Assembly: GCA_002499195.1 (NCBI GenBank)
Contig: DAKS01000035.1
Coordinates: 1-48,384 of the forward strand
Reading direction: 5' to 3'
Origin: Euryarchaeota archaeon UBA443
Lineage (GTDB): Archaea > Thermoplasmatota > Poseidoniia > Poseidoniales > Poseidoniaceae
Length of the DNA: 48,384 nucleotides
The translations under genes were made by a program, and so were the position numbers. The notes under the pieces are model-generated. The model was not told the origin of the DNA, made no database searches, and saw only the letters and a list, made by a program, of their open reading frames with translations. Positions 35,090-43,104 of this stretch are shown here, in pieces. Each line of letters starts with the position of its first letter. Within the stretch, counting starts at the first letter, position 1.

Positions 35090-36313
35090 TTGATTGTGCC
35101 GAGACCGCCCAGTCAACCATCTATTGCCGATGAGATTACGCTTGCGCGTTATCCATTTTTGCCACAGGCAAGTGGTTGGATTCAACAGATGGCTGCGAAA
35201 CACAATATTTCACTCGATGATTTGCTTGAAGGTGCCTTGATGGAGCCTGCACGAAAACGAGCGCGCATCCGACTCGTCGACAGTGTGCAATCCAAAGAAG
35301 GGGTTGAATTGAGTGGGGGCGACATCCATACCGAAGAAGGACGTTTGATCGAAGCGTTCTCGTTTTACTATGCCCGACTCGTCATTTGTGCATCAGAAGA
35401 TGAACGTTTGTTGGCTCGATGGGCACAGGCTGAGGCTACTCGTGCTGAACACTTGCTAATTCGAGATAGTCAAAATTTGCTCGATATTGCCAACACCTAC
35501 ATCTCAGTACTCGAGCAATCGCAAGAAGGTCGGTCGGCGCAACGAGGAATGGTTGGCACCGACATTCAATCACTACGACAATCGCAAGATGGATTGGAAT
35601 GGAAACTCGGTCTTGCTGATTTTATCGAGGTATGCCCACGGATCACAGGAAATCGTTGGCGCTTACCGAATTGTGATGTTGATGCTGGTATGGTTCGGCT
35701 ACACAATGAACAAAAATACTCCTCCACGGCCAAACTTGCACGGCTTTTGAGAGAACATATCAAATCAGATGTTGAAAGAGAAGGGGTTGAAAAAATGGCA
35801 GAGGTGACGACCGACCTTGCCGTCCGCCTTGCTGAGCCAGTAGGCATGGTCCGGAATCTACTTGCACAGAGGACTAGTGACGCAATAGCACTCGTTGGTG
35901 CTGAAGAAGATGATTGGCCACCTTGTATGAGAAAGGCTGTTGCGGATTTGTCTGCAGGTGTTAACGTCAATCACTTTGGCCGGCTCTTTCTTGCTTCAAT
36001 GGCATCAACCTTGGCCTTACCACAAGAATCCTGTGTTGATTTCTTCCGTGGCGCACCAGATTTTGATGAAGGGACTACGACATACCAAGTAGGTCACGTT
36101 TACCAACATGGGTATACTCCCTCTGGATGTGGTAAACTCAAGGTCAATCACAACTGTCCAGTCTTACCAGGTGATGACCGTCTCTGCGATCAGCCTTGGC
36201 TTGATCATCCGCTCAAATACATACGAGCAACCCAACGAAGAAAGCAACGACAGCAACAAACAGAAGCACCCCCAGAGACTGTGAAAGAACCCTCTGAAGA
36301 AGCAAGAGTTTGA
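35090..36313 (+). CDS. priL: DNA primase large subunit PriL
   Basis: About 407 residues from a TTG at 35090, or 405 from the GTG at 35096. PriL partners the catalytic PriS subunit and carries a 4Fe-4S cluster used in primer initiation. Four cysteines in the right order are visible: Cys279 (WPPCMRKA), Cys347 (PSGCGKLK), Cys356 (VNHNCPV) and Cys366 (DRLCDQ). The surrounding segments HFGRLFLASMASTLALP and TTTYQVGHVYQHGYTPSGCG are typical. The C-terminal 35 residues are a basic/Gln-rich tail. No ATG start is available near the 5' end. The gene is followed by a DUF373 gene 34 bases downstream. Confidence 0.93.
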   Translation: MIVPRPPSQPSIADEITLARYPFLPQASGWIQQMAAKHNISLDDLLEGALMEPARKRARIRLVDSVQSKEGVELSGGDIHTEEGRLIEAFSFYYARLVICASEDERLLARWAQAEATRAEHLLIRDSQNLLDIANTYISVLEQSQEGRSAQRGMVGTDIQSLRQSQDGLEWKLGLADFIEVCPRITGNRWRLPNCDVDAGMVRLHNEQKYSSTAKLARLLREHIKSDVEREGVEKMAEVTTDLAVRLAEPVGMVRNLLAQRTSDAIALVGAEEDDWPPCMRKAVADLSAGVNVNHFGRLFLASMASTLALPQESCVDFFRGAPDFDEGTTTYQVGHVYQHGYTPSGCGKLKVNHNCPVLPGDDRLCDQPWLDHPLKYIRATQRRKQRQQQTEAPPETVKEPSEEARV

Positions 36314-36347
36314 AGTGGAGGAGTGTTTACCCTCATACAGGGGCACC

Positions 36348-37466
36348 ATGGCACGAATCCTCGTTTTGACAGTTGACCGAGACAATGATCTCGGTATTAA
36401 GACGTCGATTCGAGGCCCTGTTGTTGGTCGAAGGCAGGTCCTTACTGCTGCTTTGAAACTTGGAATTGCAGATCCAGAAGAGAGCGATACGAACGCTATT
36501 TTGGGCGCCCTTTCTCAGCACGATGCGCTCCTTGAGAGCGGATCGGACGATGATGAGGTCGAAGTCGCAATCCTCACGGGTGATGAAAAGGTCGGTGTCC
36601 GCTCGGACCGTGCAATTTCTGCTCAATTGGAAGAAGTTGTTTCAGCCTACCAGCCCGATGAAGCCATTCTAATCACGGATGGAGCAGAAGATGAAGCTGT
36701 TTTACCAATTATTCAATCTCAAGTTCGAATCGATCACGTCGAGAAAATCATTGTCAAGCAATCAAAGGGTATTGAAGGAACATACTACTACATCGTGAAG
36801 GCGTTGGAAGATCCAAAATGGCGGGCGCGATTCATGGTTCCATTTGGACTTGTTCTTGCCGTTTTTGGGCTTGGAATCATGCTTCCGAACGAAATAGGAG
36901 GGATTGTTATTGGAGGCCTCCCCCTCCTTCTAGGATTGTTCATTTTTGCAAAAGGCGCGGGTATTGAAACAACTGTCAATCGTGTGATTCAAGAGATGCG
37001 TGAAAACGCTGATGCGGCGATGTTTTCATCGCTATTATGGACCGCTACGGTCTTCAGTGCTATCTTTGCAGGGGCTGAGGGGTGGCAAACCTTCGATGAT
37101 CTTGCTGATACGGAAACAAAAGCTGTCTTGTGGATGCAGGTTGCAAACTCATCTCTTGCATGGGTTGTTATCGCCTTCCTGACCTCAACAGCAGGGTTCA
37201 TGCTGCTGCGTCTTAAGCGTGGAAGTTTCTCAGGTTCGTTGATCGTCTTGAGCATCTTTGGCATGGTCGTATACTCCTTCGTCAACACCTCGCTGGTAAT
37301 TGCGATTGATATCCTTGAGGGTAATGCTTACGAATTCAATGTTCAGAATATCATCGATACACTCTCGGTTCCATTTGGATGGATTGCAGTTCTTTGGGTT
37401 ACGATGACGGTAATCAAAGGTCTACGCCAAAAGCAAGCTCAATCGGAGCGTTATTGGGGCATCTAA
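36348..37466 (+). CDS. DUF373 family membrane protein
   Basis: 372 residues from the ATG at 36348. The cytoplasmic N-terminal half begins RILVLTVDRDNDLGIKT and includes DEVEVAILTGDEKVG and DEAILITDGAEDEAVLPI, the conserved Asp-rich strands of DUF373. The C-terminal half has about six membrane spans (FGLVLAVFGLGIMLP, IVIGGLPLLLGLFIFAKGAG, SSLLWTATVFSAIFAGA and others). The family is archaeal and uncharacterised. Its acidic strand ends suggest nucleotide or metal binding, but this is inference. An upstream in-frame start at 36315 adds 11 residues unlike the family N-terminus. It lies 34 bases downstream of priL and may be cotranscribed. Confidence 0.82.
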   Translation: MARILVLTVDRDNDLGIKTSIRGPVVGRRQVLTAALKLGIADPEESDTNAILGALSQHDALLESGSDDDEVEVAILTGDEKVGVRSDRAISAQLEEVVSAYQPDEAILITDGAEDEAVLPIIQSQVRIDHVEKIIVKQSKGIEGTYYYIVKALEDPKWRARFMVPFGLVLAVFGLGIMLPNEIGGIVIGGLPLLLGLFIFAKGAGIETTVNRVIQEMRENADAAMFSSLLWTATVFSAIFAGAEGWQTFDDLADTETKAVLWMQVANSSLAWVVIAFLTSTAGFMLLRLKRGSFSGSLIVLSIFGMVVYSFVNTSLVIAIDILEGNAYEFNVQNIIDTLSVPFGWIAVLWVTMTVIKGLRQKQAQSERYWGI

Positions 37467-37528
37467 GTCGATATTATTTGCACACACCTGCCCTCAAACC
37501 TCAAATTGAGGAAGTATAACGCACAGTC

Positions 37529-37924
37529 ATGAGTACCATCTCACCACAGGATTTGCAGCGATTGGCTGGTTTACAAGGGTATGACTTAACGCTTGAAATC
37601 GATACAATGTCACGGAAGTATGGGATGAGCCCTGAAGAGATCGTAGCCATCCTTCGTGCATTCAGTCAGCCACAACAGGAATCGCAACAACCGTTCGAAC
37701 CTGTTGCAAGCAAGACGGTCCCTCAACTTCCAACACAGCCTCGCCATATTGCAATGGACGGATTACGTTTCGATTACGATCCAACCGCTGGAGCAAAAGA
37801 CAAGCGTGCCCAAGTCAATCAGGCCATCATGTGCCCTGGTTGTGGCGTAGCACTAGGAATACCGAGTCGTCGACCGATCAAGATCAAATGTCCTCAATGC
37901 CTTCATGAGGCACTATATCATTGA
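37529..37924 (+). CDS. small zinc-ribbon protein
   Basis: 131 residues. The N-terminal 45 residues look helical (LQRLAGLQGYDLTLEIDTMS, then SPEEIVAILRAF). A Gln/Pro-rich linker follows. The C-terminus is a four-cysteine ribbon: Cys102, Cys105, Cys121 and Cys124 (MCPGCGVALG and IKCPQCLHEA). It may bind nucleic acid or a protein partner through the ribbon. I do not recognise a named family. It follows the DUF373 gene by 62 bases on the same strand. Confidence 0.65.
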   Translation: MSTISPQDLQRLAGLQGYDLTLEIDTMSRKYGMSPEEIVAILRAFSQPQQESQQPFEPVASKTVPQLPTQPRHIAMDGLRFDYDPTAGAKDKRAQVNQAIMCPGCGVALGIPSRRPIKIKCPQCLHEALYH

Positions 37925-37970
37925 TTTATGCTCACGCTTCCGTTAGAACAAATACTCATCGTATGAAAAT

Positions 37971-38009
37971 AAAAAAGGCCCCCTCAAGCGCCTGAACGCT
38001 TGAGAGGGC
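37971..38009 (-). terminator. hairpin plus T tract terminator for the aquaporin-like gene
   Basis: On the minus strand a stem of about 13 bp with one mismatch (arms 37978-37990 and 37997-38009, six-base loop) is followed at once by TTTTTT. It lies about 65 bases past the stop of the 38075-38704 gene. The plus strand has A residues before and no T tract after the stem, so the direction is leftward. It resembles a bacterial intrinsic terminator; in archaea the T tract alone is often enough. Confidence 0.65.
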
Positions 38010-38074
38010 GGATTAGCACAAACACAGTTTATGCACTTACAACAATCAACTTGTGAATATCGCATCTACAAACT

Positions 38075-38704
38075 TCATTCAGCAGCTGCTTCTTCTGCAG
38101 CACCTGCTTCTGGAAGTAATTCATGGATCTTTACACCAATAAGTGCACCGATACCAACGAATAGTCCGTCACAGATCCAGTTGACGGCAGTATCTACTAT
38201 TCCGTCTCCGGCACTGGTGATGGAAGCACCCATCTCGGATGCGCCATTAAGAGTCATTGCAGCAGCAAACGCCATCATAGCGAAGGCACTTGCCCATACC
38301 ATGTCACAACGTGTGTGAATCTGCCACCAGACAGCACCAGCAGCGATCATACCTAGTACAACCCAGAGGTTATCTGCGATGTCAGGTATCCACATATCTG
38401 TAGCTGCCCATCCAGTTTCTATGTCACCTGCTTCTGTAGCCAGAACAATCGCTAGACATGCTCCAATTACTTGGGCTACTAAGCGCATTCCGTTTGTCAT
38501 CCAGTTTCCTTCAACATCTGACAGGTCGCCAGTAAGCATGTGGCACCAGGTTACTACAGGTAGTAGATGTGCGCCTGCGAAGGCCATCCAAGCTACTGCA
38601 AGGCAGACCGCCCATTCCACACCTAGCCCGCTGTAACCAACGGCCCATGTGAGCATGAAGGCTCCACCAATTTCATTCATGTTTTCTTTCCAGTTTATTT
38701 CCAT
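38075..38704 (-). CDS. aquaporin-like (MIP superfamily) membrane protein lacking both NPA motifs
   Basis: 209 residues with six hydrophobic segments (about 12-28, 30-43, 72-90, 111-130, 135-151, 174-196) in two halves. The first half begins MNEIGGAFMLTW and ends a helix with AGAHLLPVVTW at 43-53. That stretch lines up with the MIP loop SGAHLNPAVTL, but Asn-Pro-Ala has become Leu48-Pro49-Val50. In the second half NGASEMGASIT (153-163) aligns with TGASMNPARSL: Asn is replaced by Met158, Pro by Gly159, and the selectivity Arg by Ser161. The two key helix-capping Asn residues and the pore Arg are therefore absent. The protein is rich in Trp and Met, and ends in an Ala/Glu tail. The start is decided by the ribosome binding site at 38714-38722. 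Whether it conducts water, a small solute or an ion is unknown. Confidence 0.6.
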   Translation of the reverse strand: MEINWKENMNEIGGAFMLTWAVGYSGLGVEWAVCLAVAWMAFAGAHLLPVVTWCHMLTGDLSDVEGNWMTNGMRLVAQVIGACLAIVLATEAGDIETGWAATDMWIPDIADNLWVVLGMIAAGAVWWQIHTRCDMVWASAFAMMAFAAAMTLNGASEMGASITSAGDGIVDTAVNWICDGLFVGIGALIGVKIHELLPEAGAAEEAAAE

Positions 38705-38713
38705 TTTTTTTAT

Positions 38714-38722
38714 CCCTCCCCT
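38714..38722 (-). promoter_or_regulatory. strong ribosome binding site of the aquaporin-like gene
   Basis: On the minus strand AGGGGAGGG ends 9 bases before the ATG at 38702-38704. It fixes the start at residue MEINWKENMN and rules out the longer ORF running up to 38833. Such a strong site is uncommon in this window, where many genes have none. Confidence 0.65.
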
Positions 38723-38750
38723 TTCCGGGTACTCCGTAGTTCTTGTTATC

Positions 38751-38759
38751 ATATTTAAA
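38751..38759 (-). promoter_or_regulatory. TATA box of the aquaporin-like gene
   Basis: TTTAAATAT on the minus strand is a near-consensus archaeal TATA box. Transcription would start near 38730, giving a leader of about 25 bases that contains the ribosome binding site. The surrounding 38740-38810 region is the most AT-rich stretch seen in the window. Confidence 0.5.
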
Positions 38760-38836
38760 CGAATTATAACTAATAAGGGAAAAAATATTGATTTTTCAAT
38801 AGAATTAAATTGGCGGGCGTGGTTTTCATGCACGTT

Positions 38837-38845
38837 GCATATAAT
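38837..38845 (+). promoter_or_regulatory. possible TATA box of the 38882 gene
   Basis: GCATATAAT is centred about 41 bases before the ATG at 38882, which allows a short leader. It supports 38882 as the real start, because the earlier in-frame starts (38810, 38828) would lie upstream of this promoter. Confidence 0.35.
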
Positions 38846-38881
38846 GCGAGAATTGATTTAATTGGTTGGTTTGTTCGATGC

Positions 38882-39703
38882 ATGGACCTTGCAGATACTC
38901 CCCGATTATGGCCCTATGAACCATCAAATTCTCCGCTTCCACTCCCTCCACAACCACTCGTCGCTACGCAACAACGATTGTACTGGGTCACTGCTGAATC
39001 GATCGATGGAGATTCAATGTCTGCGGATGAAATCAAGTCCAAAGTTGCTGGATGGAAGACGGATTCTGGGATGGCCATCGATGCAATCCTTGAGCAAGAA
39101 GGTGCAGCACTGATGGGTGAACGAAGATTGATTATACTCTTAGGTGAACTTGCAAATCCGTGCAGACTTGCTGATATCGATGCTGGGCCTCTGCCCATAA
39201 TCAATGTCAGAATAGATGATTTCTGTCGAACTTGGACCGATACACTTGATCCAAGAATGATGAATCCAGGCGTCCATCATGTCACTGCTGCGCGTACTCC
39301 TGGTTGGTGGGAAGCCGCGCATCTTGGCTTTGCAACGATGCCACAAGTTCGCCAACTAATGGAATACCTAGGAGATGGATCTCGAGGTAAGTGGAAGCCC
39401 GGAAAACTCGCAGAAGGCCGGTTGCATGTCCTACACGATCCGTCCCTTGCTCCACCAACCATCGATGATTTGGTATGGGATGGTGTAAGCGAACGCGTTG
39501 AAATTGAACGACCACCTTTCGATGGCCCTGAGTTGCCTCTAAGTGAAATCTTCACACCGCTTCATACTCGCCAGGGATGCTACAACCATCGTGGACGACT
39601 GGCTCGATGTGTGCATCACCAGCACCGTTCGTTTCACAACAACATCTACCGAAGAGGGTCTGCGCGGCAATGGGATGATGTGATTTCAGTTCAGAAAAGA
39701 TAA
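38882..39703 (+). CDS. conserved-looking hypothetical protein with His/Cys-rich C-terminus
   Basis: 273 residues from the ATG at 38882 (MDLADTPRLWPYEP). No signal peptide or membrane span is visible. The middle part alternates strands and helices (RRLIILLGELANP, GPLPIINVRIDDFC). A section near residues 135-165 is rich in aromatic residues (TPGWWEAAHLGF). The C-terminus contains GCYNHRGRLARCVHHQHRSF, which could bind a metal. I do not recognise a family. Earlier in-frame starts (TTG 38810, ATG 38828) are possible but lie upstream of the likely TATA element. The gene diverges from the aquaporin-like gene across a 177-bp AT-rich region and precedes rpe by 48 bases. Confidence 0.6.
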   Translation: MDLADTPRLWPYEPSNSPLPLPPQPLVATQQRLYWVTAESIDGDSMSADEIKSKVAGWKTDSGMAIDAILEQEGAALMGERRLIILLGELANPCRLADIDAGPLPIINVRIDDFCRTWTDTLDPRMMNPGVHHVTAARTPGWWEAAHLGFATMPQVRQLMEYLGDGSRGKWKPGKLAEGRLHVLHDPSLAPPTIDDLVWDGVSERVEIERPPFDGPELPLSEIFTPLHTRQGCYNHRGRLARCVHHQHRSFHNNIYRRGSARQWDDVISVQKR

Positions 39704-39751
39704 GAAAAGCCTCATGTGTCTCAACCCTCTCGCTATGACTAGAGGGATTTG

Positions 39752-40426
39752 ATGATCATCGCACCCAGCGTCCTAACAGCCAACCTTGCAGCGCTTGGTT
39801 CTGCGTGTGATGAAGCCGTTGAAGCAGGTCTTGATTGGCTACATCTCGATGTTATGGATGGTAACTTCGTACCGAACCTGACCTTCGGTCCTCCCGTCAT
39901 CAAGCAACTTCGTCAACACCTCGGTGATGGTCCGATTTTCGATGCTCACCTGATGGTTGAGAATGCTGAAACAATGTATCAGGATTACATCGATGCTGGT
40001 TGTAATCATCTAACTGTTCACGTTGAAGCGGTCAAGCACCTTCACCGTCTCCTCCATGCAATTCGCGATGCTGGAGCGACCGCAGGTGTTGTTCTCAATC
40101 CGGGAACACCGGTTGAGGCTGCACTCGAAGTACTTCCTGATGTTGATCTCGTTCTTATTATGAGTGTTAATCCAGGTTTTGGTGGACAATCGTTTATTCC
40201 AACCGTTGAATCAAAAATCCGCACATTGCGCAAAGCGATTGACGAACAAGTTGCTGCAGGTGGACGTAACGTCCAATTGCAAATCGATGGAGGCGTCAAA
40301 GCCCACAACATTGCTATGCTGCGAGAATGGGGTGTGACCAATGCAGTTGTTGGATCTGGATTGTTTAATGCAAAAGCCAGTGTTGCTGACAACTTGACAA
40401 TGCTTCATCAAGCCCTCAATGACTGA
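39752..40426 (+). CDS. rpe: ribulose-phosphate 3-epimerase
   Basis: 224-residue TIM-barrel enzyme interconverting ribulose-5-phosphate and xylulose-5-phosphate. APSVLTANLAAL, LHLDVMDGNFVPNLTFGP (metal-binding His and Asp), FDAHLMVENAE, LIMSVNPGFGGQSFIP and LQIDGGVKAHN (second catalytic Asp) are all intact. VVGSGLFNA binds phosphate. The start is the ATG at 39752, one codon after a TTG. Many archaea lack an oxidative pentose phosphate pathway but use Rpe in the non-oxidative branch for pentose synthesis. It is followed 8 bases later by a glycosyltransferase on the same strand. Confidence 0.96.
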   Translation: MIIAPSVLTANLAALGSACDEAVEAGLDWLHLDVMDGNFVPNLTFGPPVIKQLRQHLGDGPIFDAHLMVENAETMYQDYIDAGCNHLTVHVEAVKHLHRLLHAIRDAGATAGVVLNPGTPVEAALEVLPDVDLVLIMSVNPGFGGQSFIPTVESKIRTLRKAIDEQVAAGGRNVQLQIDGGVKAHNIAMLREWGVTNAVVGSGLFNAKASVADNLTMLHQALND

Positions 40427-40434
40427 GTGATTTG

Positions 40435-41532
40435 ATGCGGATTCTCTTGGTGACGCTGCTTCACCCTCTCCCAACCAATGCTGCTAGGGGAACCTTCGTA
40501 GCAGATCATGCTCAACTGTTACGAGGAATGGGTCATGATGTTCGTATCATCAATCCACTTCCACGGCTCCTGAAGTATATGGAGCAAAGCCGTTCAACAC
40601 TAACCGGTGTCGCCAAGGCACCGAAGCGATTCGAACACAATGAATTCGAGATTTTCGCACCGCGATACATCGCTTATACCGACCATCCCTATCCTTGGCT
40701 TACCGCTCGAAGCATTCGAAACCGCCGCCGTTCCATCGAAAAATGGCTTGGAGGGTGGCGTCCTGAACACATCATCTCTCATACACTCTGGCCTGTTGGC
40801 GAACTCGCTCAATCCCTTGCAAAACGGTGGAGTGTTCCATGGACTGGTGTTGTTCACGGACATGATGTTGATGTTGGTCTTCCCCATCCTACGACTGGGA
40901 AGAGAATCAAATCGCTCATGGAATCGGCAGATTCCATGGTATTCGTCGGTGAAGGGTTGCGCTCAAGAGCCATGCAAAAAGGAGTCAAGCCAAAGAAAGC
41001 CTACACCATTGCTTGTCACAGCGAAATGGATGATGAATGGGCACGACCAATGAAGAAATGGAAAGGTCGATGGAGACGAGAATCTATCGATATTCTCTTC
41101 CCTGCTGACCCAAGACGCCCAGAAAAGAATCACTACCTCGCTTTACAGGCGGGGGAGATTCTTGAACAAAGAGGATGGATTGTCGGTATGACGACACTCA
41201 AACAACAACCACGTAGCATCGTCTGGGACCGAATGATCGTCGCTGATGTCACCCTCATTACGTCTCATCGAGAGTCTGGACCGTTGGTTGCAAGAGAGTC
41301 CATTCTGTGCGGAACGCCCGTCGTTTCGACCAATGTCGGAGATGTAGCAACCTATCTTCCAAAACAATTGGTTCTTGATGAGCCAACGCCTGAAGAATTA
41401 GCGGATGCATGTGAAGCTGCATTACAAACAGATTGGGGTTCTTCGCCGATTACTCTGCCTCACCAGGTGTCGTCGGATGTTGTGTCTCAACAATGGTCTT
41501 CATTGCTTCAAGGCCTTGCGGAAGAAGAATGA
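40435..41532 (+). CDS. glycosyltransferase family 4-like protein
   Basis: 365 residues with GT-B organisation. The N-terminal domain starts MRILLVTLLHPLPTNAARGT and has VADHAQLLRGMGHDVRIINP, the usual acceptor-side beginning. TGVVHGHDVDVGLPHP ends that domain. The C-terminal domain has IDILFPADPRRPEKNHY and HRESGPLVARESILCGTPVV. The ESGPLVARE segment is the E-x7-E motif that binds the donor sugar nucleotide. Donor and acceptor are unknown. Nearby polysaccharide flippase and amino-sugar genes suggest a role in surface glycan or glycolipid synthesis. The start is the ATG at 40435. The 3' end overlaps the convergent flippase gene by 83 bp. Confidence 0.85.
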   Translation: MRILLVTLLHPLPTNAARGTFVADHAQLLRGMGHDVRIINPLPRLLKYMEQSRSTLTGVAKAPKRFEHNEFEIFAPRYIAYTDHPYPWLTARSIRNRRRSIEKWLGGWRPEHIISHTLWPVGELAQSLAKRWSVPWTGVVHGHDVDVGLPHPTTGKRIKSLMESADSMVFVGEGLRSRAMQKGVKPKKAYTIACHSEMDDEWARPMKKWKGRWRRESIDILFPADPRRPEKNHYLALQAGEILEQRGWIVGMTTLKQQPRSIVWDRMIVADVTLITSHRESGPLVARESILCGTPVVSTNVGDVATYLPKQLVLDEPTPEELADACEAALQTDWGSSPITLPHQVSSDVVSQQWSSLLQGLAEEE

Positions 41533-42925
41533 ACAATCCAAGTCCAACCAACACCCAATAGGACTGTTGTGAAAGTGCTACACAGGTGATAAAGACGGTG
41601 ATGATCGTTGCAATCCATTGAATGCCACGTTGTTTGAATTGTTCTATTCGACGGCTCAGAACAATCCCTAAACATAACATAACAAATGCAGAAGCGACCG
41701 ATGCATAAGCAGCCATTTCAATAGCTCGACCAGTACTTGTCTGTGTACCCCAGTCGATGAGAATAATGCCAAGAACAGTAGAAGAAACAACGACTGTAAA
41801 GATGAGTAGAGTGAACAACCAAGGTCGCTCGCCCGCTTGCAAAGCGGTATACGATGGAACGGAGAGGACTGTAAATGCCCACCCTGCTAAGAGAATCATG
41901 AATACATCTCGAGCCGATGCTCCCAATGTACCATCAAAATACTCTATTGGAAATCCGATTGGAAGAAGAATCCAAACAATTGCAGCACCAGAAACTAAAC
42001 CGATTGGAACCAGTGCAAAACAGATCGATTCAACCCGTTCAAGGTGTTGATTGAATATAGGGCGTTGTTGACGCGACGCTCCTAAAACAGGCAGTAATGC
42101 TGCCCTCATCGCCTGAGGAATCAACAAGCCTGCAAGCCATGCGAGTTGAGCAACATGAAACAAAGCAACTTCATCAAATCCTAATTCATTGGCGAGGATG
42201 AACTTCTCGATTCGAATCACATAAGGTAACACGCCGAGAGTAATCGCAAACGGAAGTGCTGCAAGAAGGAGAGTTTTCTTACTTACCCAGTCGCTTCCTA
42301 AATGCGATGAGTCGGTGCGTTGAGTACTTGTTGCACAGGTGCGATATGCTCCAATGAAAGCGAGAAGTAAACCGATAACTGCGCCCCCCAAAAAGACCGT
42401 CGCGTAAGCAACAACATCGGTTGAAGATATGAAGAATAGAGTTGCATAACCACTGGTCGTTACCAATCGCTCGACAACTTTTGTTACTGATTCAAAGCGT
42501 GCATCTCCAGCTGCTCGTAAAGCAGTTCTTGGAGCATAGGAAGCAATGTGTACCAATGCAACACCTGCACCGAGCAACATCAATCCATCGTGTACGCTTT
42601 GTAACAATACGATTGTAACTACAATCGGAGCAAAAAGAATCACAGCGAATCCTTGCAATCGATATATTCGAAGCATTCCTGACCAGATCGCTGAAGGATT
42701 TCTCGGACCATCACGTGCAAGCAGCGTTGGTAATCCCAAGTCAAGAAGTAGGAACAGCGTTGCAAACAAATCGATAGCGATAACGAACAATCCATAAGAT
42801 TCGGAGATCAATGCCCGGGCAAGAATCAACTGACCTACAAACGCCAATAGAACTGCAATCACATCAGCAGAAGCCAACCATACACTATCACGACCAAAAG
42901 CAGGCCGTCGATATTTTTGGCTCAT
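41450..42925 (-). CDS. polysaccharide flippase (MOP/MATE superfamily, Wzx-like)
   Basis: 491 residues with about 12-14 membrane spans. The N-terminus has the typical layout of oligosaccharide flippases: VWLASADVIAVLLAFVGQLI, then ARALISESYGLFVIAIDL and LLLDLGLPTLLARDG. The family exports lipid-linked sugars across the membrane. Its partner genes (glycosyltransferases, ligase) are only partly visible here; the convergent GT4 gene is one. The start ATG at 42923-42925 overlaps the stop of a small ORF as ATGA. The C-terminal 27 residues are encoded in the region shared with the GT4 gene. Confidence 0.82.
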   Translation of the reverse strand: MSQKYRRPAFGRDSVWLASADVIAVLLAFVGQLILARALISESYGLFVIAIDLFATLFLLLDLGLPTLLARDGPRNPSAIWSGMLRIYRLQGFAVILFAPIVVTIVLLQSVHDGLMLLGAGVALVHIASYAPRTALRAAGDARFESVTKVVERLVTTSGYATLFFISSTDVVAYATVFLGGAVIGLLLAFIGAYRTCATSTQRTDSSHLGSDWVSKKTLLLAALPFAITLGVLPYVIRIEKFILANELGFDEVALFHVAQLAWLAGLLIPQAMRAALLPVLGASRQQRPIFNQHLERVESICFALVPIGLVSGAAIVWILLPIGFPIEYFDGTLGASARDVFMILLAGWAFTVLSVPSYTALQAGERPWLFTLLIFTVVVSSTVLGIILIDWGTQTSTGRAIEMAAYASVASAFVMLCLGIVLSRRIEQFKQRGIQWIATIITVFITCVALSQQSYWVLVGLGLFILLPQGLEAMKTIVETQHPTTPGEAE

Positions 42926-43056
42926 GAATCGGTGGAATCAGTGAGGATGCATGAACCAATGGGTGAGCAAACGGTACCGTCTGCTTGGAAGGGTAAGCAG
43001 TGGGGGCCCTTTGCTAATACAAGAATCAAAAGTGCAAGTATCGGGTTCTTGGCCAT
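42922..43056 (-). CDS. possible 44-residue hydrophobic small protein upstream of the flippase
   Basis: On the minus strand an ATG at 43054-43056 opens a frame of 44 codons. It has a hydrophobic N-terminal half (MAKNPILALLILVLAKG), three cysteines (20, 30, 36) and an acidic end (LTDSTDS). Its TGA overlaps the flippase ATG as ATGA, the classic arrangement for coupled translation. A TATA-like TTTATTT is centred 25 bases before the ATG, as expected for a leaderless archaeal gene. No comparable promoter is visible directly before the flippase start. It could be a small membrane or exported protein. Chance cannot be ruled out for a frame this short, and I do not recognise the sequence. Confidence 0.42.
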   Translation of the reverse strand: MAKNPILALLILVLAKGPHCLPFQADGTVCSPIGSCILTDSTDS

Positions 43057-43104
43057 AACAAGTTATTTTTTTGATGGAAATAAACAAATCGGCTCAAATC
43101 CCAA

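Noticed and set aside
38705..38833. N-terminal extension of the aquaporin-like protein to 38833
   Set aside because: It lies upstream of a strong ribosome binding site at 38714-38722 and a TATA box at 38751-38759, so it would precede the transcription start.
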